Assembly (NCBI GenBank): GCA_031365725.1
Contig: JANLYQ010000104.1
Coordinates: 1 to 9,561, forward strand
Reading direction: 5' to 3'
Length of the DNA: 9,561 nucleotides
Source of the DNA: JANLYQ01 sp031365725
GTDB taxonomy: Bacteria; Actinomycetota; Actinomycetes; JACCUZ01
In this document: positions 6,548 to 9,561 of the stretch, piece by piece
Position numbering within the stretch: the first letter of the stretch is position 1
How the letters are laid out: the number at the start of each line of letters is the position of its first letter
Made by a program: the position numbers and the translations under genes
Notes under the pieces: generated by a model
Database searches by the model: none
The model's input: the letters and a program-made list of their open reading frames with translations, nothing else
Told to the model about the DNA's origin: nothing

Positions 6548-7140
6548 ACCCGCTCTGGGTGCTGAGCCGCGCGACCGGCTTCGTGTCGTTGCTGCTGCTC
6601 ACCGTCATCATGGTCGTCGGCGTGCTCGTCACCCGGCAGCAACAGGTGGGTCGGCTCCCTCGTTTCGTGCTGGTCGGCCTGCACCGCAACGCCGCTCTGC
6701 TCGGCGTCGTCTTCATCGCGCTGCACATCGCTGCCGTCGTGTACGACCCGTACGTCTCGATCAACTGGATCGACGCCGTGATCCCGTTCCGCAGCAGCTA
6801 TCGACCGCTGTGGGTCGGCCTGGGCGCGGTCTCGCTGGACATCATCGTCGCTCTTGTGGTGACCAGCCTTCTCCGCGCCCGCATCCCGGCCAAGGTGTGG
6901 CGAGGGGTGCACTGGGCGGCGTACGCCTGCTGGCCGATCGCCCTGGTGCACGGCCTCGGGACCGGAGACGACACCACCCGGCCGCTCGGCATCGCCGTCG
7001 ACGCACTGAGCACCGTGGCTGTCCTGCTCGCCGTCGTCTGGCGCCTGCGGACCCCGCAGCAACCGGAGCCGGAGGTGCGCGCGGCGACGTTGCTCGCCCA
7101 GCTCGAGGCAAGCCGACCCACGGAACGGGTGACCCGATGA
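6544..7140 (+). CDS. Ferric-reductase-like transmembrane cytochrome b protein
   Basis: A 198-residue membrane protein with five or six predicted helices (about 10-29, 42-66, 89-110, 117-138 and 148-166). Four histidines sit as two pairs: H47 and H61 in GLHRNAALLGVVFIALH, and H123 and H136 in VHWAAYACWPIALVH. The spacing and helix placement match the two stacked hemes of the ferric reductase/NADPH oxidase transmembrane domain. It has no FAD or NAD binding domain of its own, so electrons must come from a partner, most simply the NuoF-like protein and ferredoxin encoded next. MsrQ is a distant relative with a similar fold, but no msrP is present. The ATG overlaps the apbE stop (ATGA), with GAGGG at 6533-6537 six bases upstream. 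The C-terminal tail (about 170-198) is charged and cytoplasmic, and may bind the partner. Confidence 0.88.
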   Translation: MNPLWVLSRATGFVSLLLLTVIMVVGVLVTRQQQVGRLPRFVLVGLHRNAALLGVVFIALHIAAVVYDPYVSINWIDAVIPFRSSYRPLWVGLGAVSLDIIVALVVTSLLRARIPAKVWRGVHWAAYACWPIALVHGLGTGDDTTRPLGIAVDALSTVAVLLAVVWRLRTPQQPEPEVRAATLLAQLEASRPTERVTR

Positions 7141-8510
7141 CGAGACCGACGGCGACAGCCGCTGCGACCCGCGCCCCCGCACCGGCCGGGAGGACACTGC
7201 CCCGGCTGCTCCTCCCAGCCGGCGAGTCAGGGACTGCCGGTGCTCATCTGCGTAGACATGGTGCGGTTCCCTACCGCGGTGGCCCGGGCCTGCTCATCGA
7301 CACGGTTGAGGACTCCGGGCTCACCGGTCGCGGAGGTGCCGGGTTTCCCACCGGACGCAAGTGGCGGGCAGTGGCCACCGGCAAGGGCCGCTCCGTCGTG
7401 GTCGGCAACGCGGCCGAGGGTGAGCCGGCAAGCGCCAAGGACCGGACCCTGCTCATCACCAATCCGCACCTGGTGCTCGACGGTCTACAGCTCGCGGCGG
7501 AGGCCGTGGGTGCACCGAGCGCAACGCTGTTCCTCGACGGCGGCGGAGGCGTCCGCGAGTCGGTGGCCGTCGCTCTGACTGCCCGCCCCCAGGACCGGGT
7601 GCCCATCACCGTTGTCGAGGCGCGCGTCGCCTTCCTGTCCGGCGAGGAGTCTGCCGTGGTCGATGCGCTCGAGGGCGGCGTCGGGCTGCCGACCTCGACT
7701 CCGCCGCGGGTCTTCGAGCGTGGCGTCGGTGGGCGCCCGACCCTGGTGCAGAACATCGAGACCCTGGCCCAGGTGGCGCTGATCGCCCGCTACGGCCCTG
7801 GCTGGTTCCGCTCGGTCGGGACGTCAGCCGAACCCGGCAGCATGCTCGTCACCGTGACCGGTCGCAGCCGTGTCCCCGCGGTGTACGACGTGGCGCACGG
7901 GACCGCCTTGTCTGTGCTGGTCGGTTCGGCCGGCTCCGATGGGGGTGATGGATCGCTTGGATCAGTCGGAGTTTTCGCGAGGCAGGCCGTCAGGCACGAG
8001 GTGAGCGCGGTGCTGCTGGGTGGCTATCACGGCACCTGGGTGTCAGCGGCCGACGTGCCGCGATTGGCGCTCACCCGCGAGTCCCTGGGTGCTATCGGCG
8101 CAAGCCCCGGTGCCGGCGTGGTGGTGGCGCTGCCGGCCAGCATCTGCGGGCTCGTCGAGAGCGCCCGGGTTCTGCGCTTTCTCGCCGAGGCTTCTGCCGG
8201 CCAGTGCGGACCCTGTCTCAACGGGCTGCCGCGCATCGCGCTGACCTTCGGCGCCCTGTCCGCGGGCACCGCGACCTCCTCGGCCCTCGACGACCTCGCG
8301 CGCTGGTCGGGCCTGGTCGTGGGCCGCGGGGCCTGCCATCACCCCGACGGGAGCATGCGCTTCCTGCGCAGCGCGCTCACCGTGTTCGCCGACGAGGTCG
8401 ACGTACATCTCACCGGCCGGTGCAGCACGCCCGGAGGGGTGACGGTGCTCCCGACTCCGGCGCCACGGGCCGGTCGAGCGTGGCCCGCACGCCGGGCGGC
8501 CCGGTCATGA
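7137..8510 (+). CDS. NuoF-like NAD(P)H-flavin/iron-sulfur oxidoreductase
   Basis: A 457-residue homologue of the NADH-binding subunit of complex I (NuoF/HoxF). The flavin and NAD-binding core spans about 60-245: GLTGRGGAGFPTGRKW (61-76), VVVGNAAEGEPASAKDR (87-103) and FLSGEESAVVDALEGG (167-181), then RPTLVQNIETLAQVA. An SLBB-type segment follows (about 237-310) with an unusual Gly/Ser-rich insert near 264-288. The C-terminal cluster domain has SAGQCGPCLNGLP (353-365) and GACHHPDGS (398-406). The ligands visible are C357, C360 and C400, and the first Cys of the NuoF CxxCxxC motif is Ala354. It probably takes electrons from NADH or NADPH and passes them to the ferredoxin and membrane heme protein. 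The reading frame is open much further upstream (from 6498), but the ATG at 7137, overlapping the preceding stop as ATGA, is the natural start. Confidence 0.9.
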   Translation: MTRPTATAAATRAPAPAGRTLPRLLLPAGESGTAGAHLRRHGAVPYRGGPGLLIDTVEDSGLTGRGGAGFPTGRKWRAVATGKGRSVVVGNAAEGEPASAKDRTLLITNPHLVLDGLQLAAEAVGAPSATLFLDGGGGVRESVAVALTARPQDRVPITVVEARVAFLSGEESAVVDALEGGVGLPTSTPPRVFERGVGGRPTLVQNIETLAQVALIARYGPGWFRSVGTSAEPGSMLVTVTGRSRVPAVYDVAHGTALSVLVGSAGSDGGDGSLGSVGVFARQAVRHEVSAVLLGGYHGTWVSAADVPRLALTRESLGAIGASPGAGVVVALPASICGLVESARVLRFLAEASAGQCGPCLNGLPRIALTFGALSAGTATSSALDDLARWSGLVVGRGACHHPDGSMRFLRSALTVFADEVDVHLTGRCSTPGGVTVLPTPAPRAGRAWPARRAARS

Positions 8511-8710
8511 ACGAGGTCCTGCGGGTCGACCGCATCGCCTGCACCGGCCACGGCGTGTGCGCCGAGCTGCTGCCCGAGCGGGTGCAGCTCGATGAGTGGG
8601 GCTATCCGCTGGTGAGCAGCGAGCCGGTGCCCGCTGATCTGGTCAAGCACGCCCGGCGGGCCGTGTCTGACTGTCCCGCGTTGGCCTTGCGACTGGTGCC
8701 GTCCGGCTGA
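8507..8710 (+). CDS. Small three-cysteine ferredoxin (CxxHxxC...CP type)
   Basis: A 67-residue ferredoxin of the actinobacterial 3Fe-4S/4Fe-4S class, best known as electron donor to cytochromes P450. The cluster motif is C12-T-G-H15-G-V-C18 and C56-P57. The second Cys of a 4Fe-4S motif is replaced by His15, so a 3Fe-4S cluster, or a 4Fe-4S cluster with a non-Cys ligand, is expected. Its ATG overlaps the stop of the NuoF-like gene (ATGA), and no P450 gene is seen, so its partner is probably the NuoF-like protein, carrying electrons onward to the membrane heme protein or away to other enzymes. Stop at 8708-8710. It is the last gene of the operon; only weak hairpins follow. Confidence 0.93.
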   Translation: MNEVLRVDRIACTGHGVCAELLPERVQLDEWGYPLVSSEPVPADLVKHARRAVSDCPALALRLVPSG

Positions 8711-9011
8711 ACGGGCCGGGACAGACACGATCGCGGCCACCCGGGTCCTCGACCAGCAGATGGTCTCTCGAGAGCGCTAGCCCCGCTAGCCATCCGCAGA
8801 CGACATCTTCGACAAGATCCGACCTCACAGGGCATCTGTGCGGACCTGGACGCGTGACGTCCACCGCCATGACCCGGTCGCGGCCCCCCACGAAGGGAGG
8901 CACGCCCTGGCTCTGCTCCAGCTCCCCTGCCCGCGCAACAGCGCCACCGCGTGCGGTGTCTGCGAGGACGAGGAGCGCTCAGAACGCCGCGTCCACAGTC
9001 AGCAGGAAGTC
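8711..9011. other. Gene-free region rich in short inverted repeats
   Basis: No convincing gene is seen here; the short open frames lack ribosome sites and family signatures. The stretch holds a run of compact dyads: CTCTCGAGAG (8765-8774); GCTAGC-CCC-GCTAGC (8776-8790); ATCTT-N4-AAGAT (8805-8818); CACAG-N5-CTGTG (8826-8840); TGGACG-N5-CGTCCA (8847-8863); CACCGC-GT-GCGGTG (8945-8958); and GAGCGCTC (8973-8980). None is followed by a T-run, so a classical intrinsic terminator is not shown. The second dyad, some 65 bases after the ferredoxin stop, is the best candidate for an operon-end hairpin. Confidence 0.5.
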
Positions 9012-9040
9012 TTGACTCCATAGCCCGACAGGCGTAAACT
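9012..9040 (+). promoter_or_regulatory. Sigma70-type promoter of the DUF222 gene, leaderless geometry
   Basis: TTGACT (9012-9017) and TAAACT (9035-9040) are separated by the optimal 17 bases. The -10 ends seven bases before the ATG at 9048, so the predicted start point coincides with the start codon. No Shine-Dalgarno is present, which agrees with a leaderless mRNA. It is the best promoter in the window. Confidence 0.75.
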
Positions 9041-9055
9041 CGAACACATGTTCGA
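9040..9055. promoter_or_regulatory. LexA binding site (SOS box)
   Basis: TCGAACACATGTTCGA is a perfect match to the actinobacterial SOS box TCGAAC-N4-GTTCGA. It shares its first base with the end of the -10 hexamer and covers both the predicted transcription start and the ATG (9048-9050). LexA bound here would block the promoter directly. The right half-site encodes residues 2 and 3 (Phe-Asp). Confidence 0.85.
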
Positions 9056-9561
9056 CAACGGTGCGGCGCCAGCAGGTGGCACCGCGACGCCCGTTGCCAC
9101 CGCCGCGGCGTCTGCCCGCGCTGCCACATCCGCCGCCGCGCCCACCGCCGCGGCGTCTGCCCCCGCGGCCGCATCACCCGGCGCGCCCACCTCCGCTGCG
9201 GCTGCCCCCGCAGCAGCCTCTGGTGCGGAGCTGTCCACCGAGTCGGTGGCCTCCTGGATCGCGGCGTTGGCCGGGTTGGAGCGGAGCGTGGGTGATGCGG
9301 AGCGGGTCACCCAGCTCGAGCTGCTGGAACGCCTGAAGTCCGCCGCCGCGGCTGCGCAGGCGGTCGTCACCGCCGACTTCGCGGTGTCCCAACGCGCGGA
9401 GCAGCGGGCGGGCCGGGTGCCGGCGGACCGGGTCGGGCAAGGGATCGGCGCCCAGGTCGCGCTGGCCCGGCGGGACTCCCCGTTCCGCGGCGGCCGGCAC
9501 CTGGGCCTGGCCCACGCGTTGACCGCCGAGCTGCCCCAGACGATGGCCGCGCTCCAGGCCG
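9048..9561 (+). CDS. DUF222 / 13E12-repeat family protein, C-terminus cut by window edge
   Basis: 171 codons, open at the right edge. Residues 1-60 are low complexity (MFDNGAAPAGG, then Ala, Thr, Ser and Pro). From about 60 the DUF222 helical domain begins: STESVASWIAALAGLERSV, TQLELLERLKSAAAAAQA, VVTADFAVSQRAEQRA, VGQGIGAQVALARRDSP and the GLAHALTAELPQTMAALQA segment. Full-length members usually end in an HNH nuclease motif and occur in many copies in actinobacterial genomes. Their function is unsettled. Several M. tuberculosis 13E12 members are LexA-regulated, and this gene carries a perfect SOS box over its start codon. The ATG is chosen because promoter spacing, SOS box and MF(D/E) start, common in the family, all coincide. 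The HNH domain itself is not visible, so nuclease activity is inference. Confidence 0.88.
   Translation, partial: MFDNGAAPAGGTATPVATAAASARAATSAAAPTAAASAPAAASPGAPTSAAAAPAAASGAELSTESVASWIAALAGLERSVGDAERVTQLELLERLKSAAAAAQAVVTADFAVSQRAEQRAGRVPADRVGQGIGAQVALARRDSPFRGGRHLGLAHALTAELPQTMAALQA
9097..9159 (+). repeat. In-frame 21-bp direct repeat in the Ala-rich N-terminus of the DUF222 gene
   Basis: Positions 9097-9117 and 9139-9159 are identical and lie 42 bases (14 codons) apart. Each encodes a TAAASA segment, and the sequence between is also Ala-rich. It looks like slippage or unequal-crossover expansion of a flexible N-terminal segment. Confidence 0.7.

Noticed and set aside
6498..7136. Upstream extension of the NuoF-like reading frame
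   Set aside because: The frame is open, but the extension overlaps the membrane protein gene throughout and is Arg-rich noise. The ATG at 7137 in an ATGA overlap is the natural start.
6310..7197. 295-codon minus-strand frame opposite apbE and the membrane protein gene
   Set aside because: It is antisense to two well-supported, overlapping genes and has a biased composition.
7908..7916. TTGTCTGTG resembling the same PafBC-type element
   Set aside because: It is inside the NuoF-like coding sequence, differs at the purine position and has no -10 at the right distance.
8643..8903. 86-codon minus-strand frame in the gene-free region
   Set aside because: It starts with GTG without a ribosome site, overlaps the ferredoxin end and shows no motif; a decayed gene cannot be excluded but is not supported.
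1..9561. Search by eye for tRNA, rRNA, CRISPR arrays and insertion sequences
   Set aside because: No cloverleaf-like sequence, no regularly spaced repeats and no transposase or terminal repeats were seen.

Overview
The window is high-GC DNA with dense, short-spaced genes and is bacterial chromosome from an actinobacterium. The diagnosis rests on a Pup ligase gene (pafA) followed by two FKBP-type isomerases and the WYL-domain pair pafB-pafC, a gene order specific to Actinobacteria. A DUF222/13E12-type gene, a TCGAAC-N4-GTTCGA LexA box and leaderless-type promoters agree. A family-level assignment (Intrasporangiaceae- or Nocardioidaceae-like) would be a guess.

Left half, all on the minus strand (5185 down to 1): pafA; a lipoprotein FKBP with an internal duplication; a small cytoplasmic FKBP; pafB and pafC overlapping by 4 bases; and the N-terminal 96 codons of a small zinc-ribbon protein that runs off the left edge. 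PafA attaches Pup to lysines of target proteins. PafB and PafC form a transcriptional activator of the LexA-independent DNA-damage response. The pup, prcB and prcA genes that often lie upstream of pafA are not present in the 4.3 kb to its right.

Right half, plus strand (5247 to 8710): a divergent five-gene operon whose stops and starts overlap at every junction. It encodes a small membrane-anchored Ser/Thr-rich protein, an ApbE-type flavin transferase, a ferric-reductase-like cytochrome b membrane protein with four heme-ligand histidines, a NuoF-like flavin/iron-sulfur oxidoreductase and a three-cysteine ferredoxin. The likely logic is electron flow from NAD(P)H through the NuoF-like protein and ferredoxin to the membrane heme protein, and then to an acceptor on the outer face. 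No recognisable FMN-binding-domain substrate for ApbE is present. Both soluble iron-sulfur proteins carry three cluster cysteines where a standard cluster has four.

Right edge (8711 to 9561): about 300 bases without a gene, rich in short dyads, then a consensus-like promoter whose predicted start point coincides with the ATG of a DUF222 (13E12-repeat) gene. A perfect 16-bp SOS box overlaps that start codon. The gene runs off the right edge, so its expected HNH nuclease domain is not visible.

The window therefore holds both sides of an actinobacterial DNA-damage response (PafBC genes and a LexA-box gene), separated by a transmembrane redox operon.
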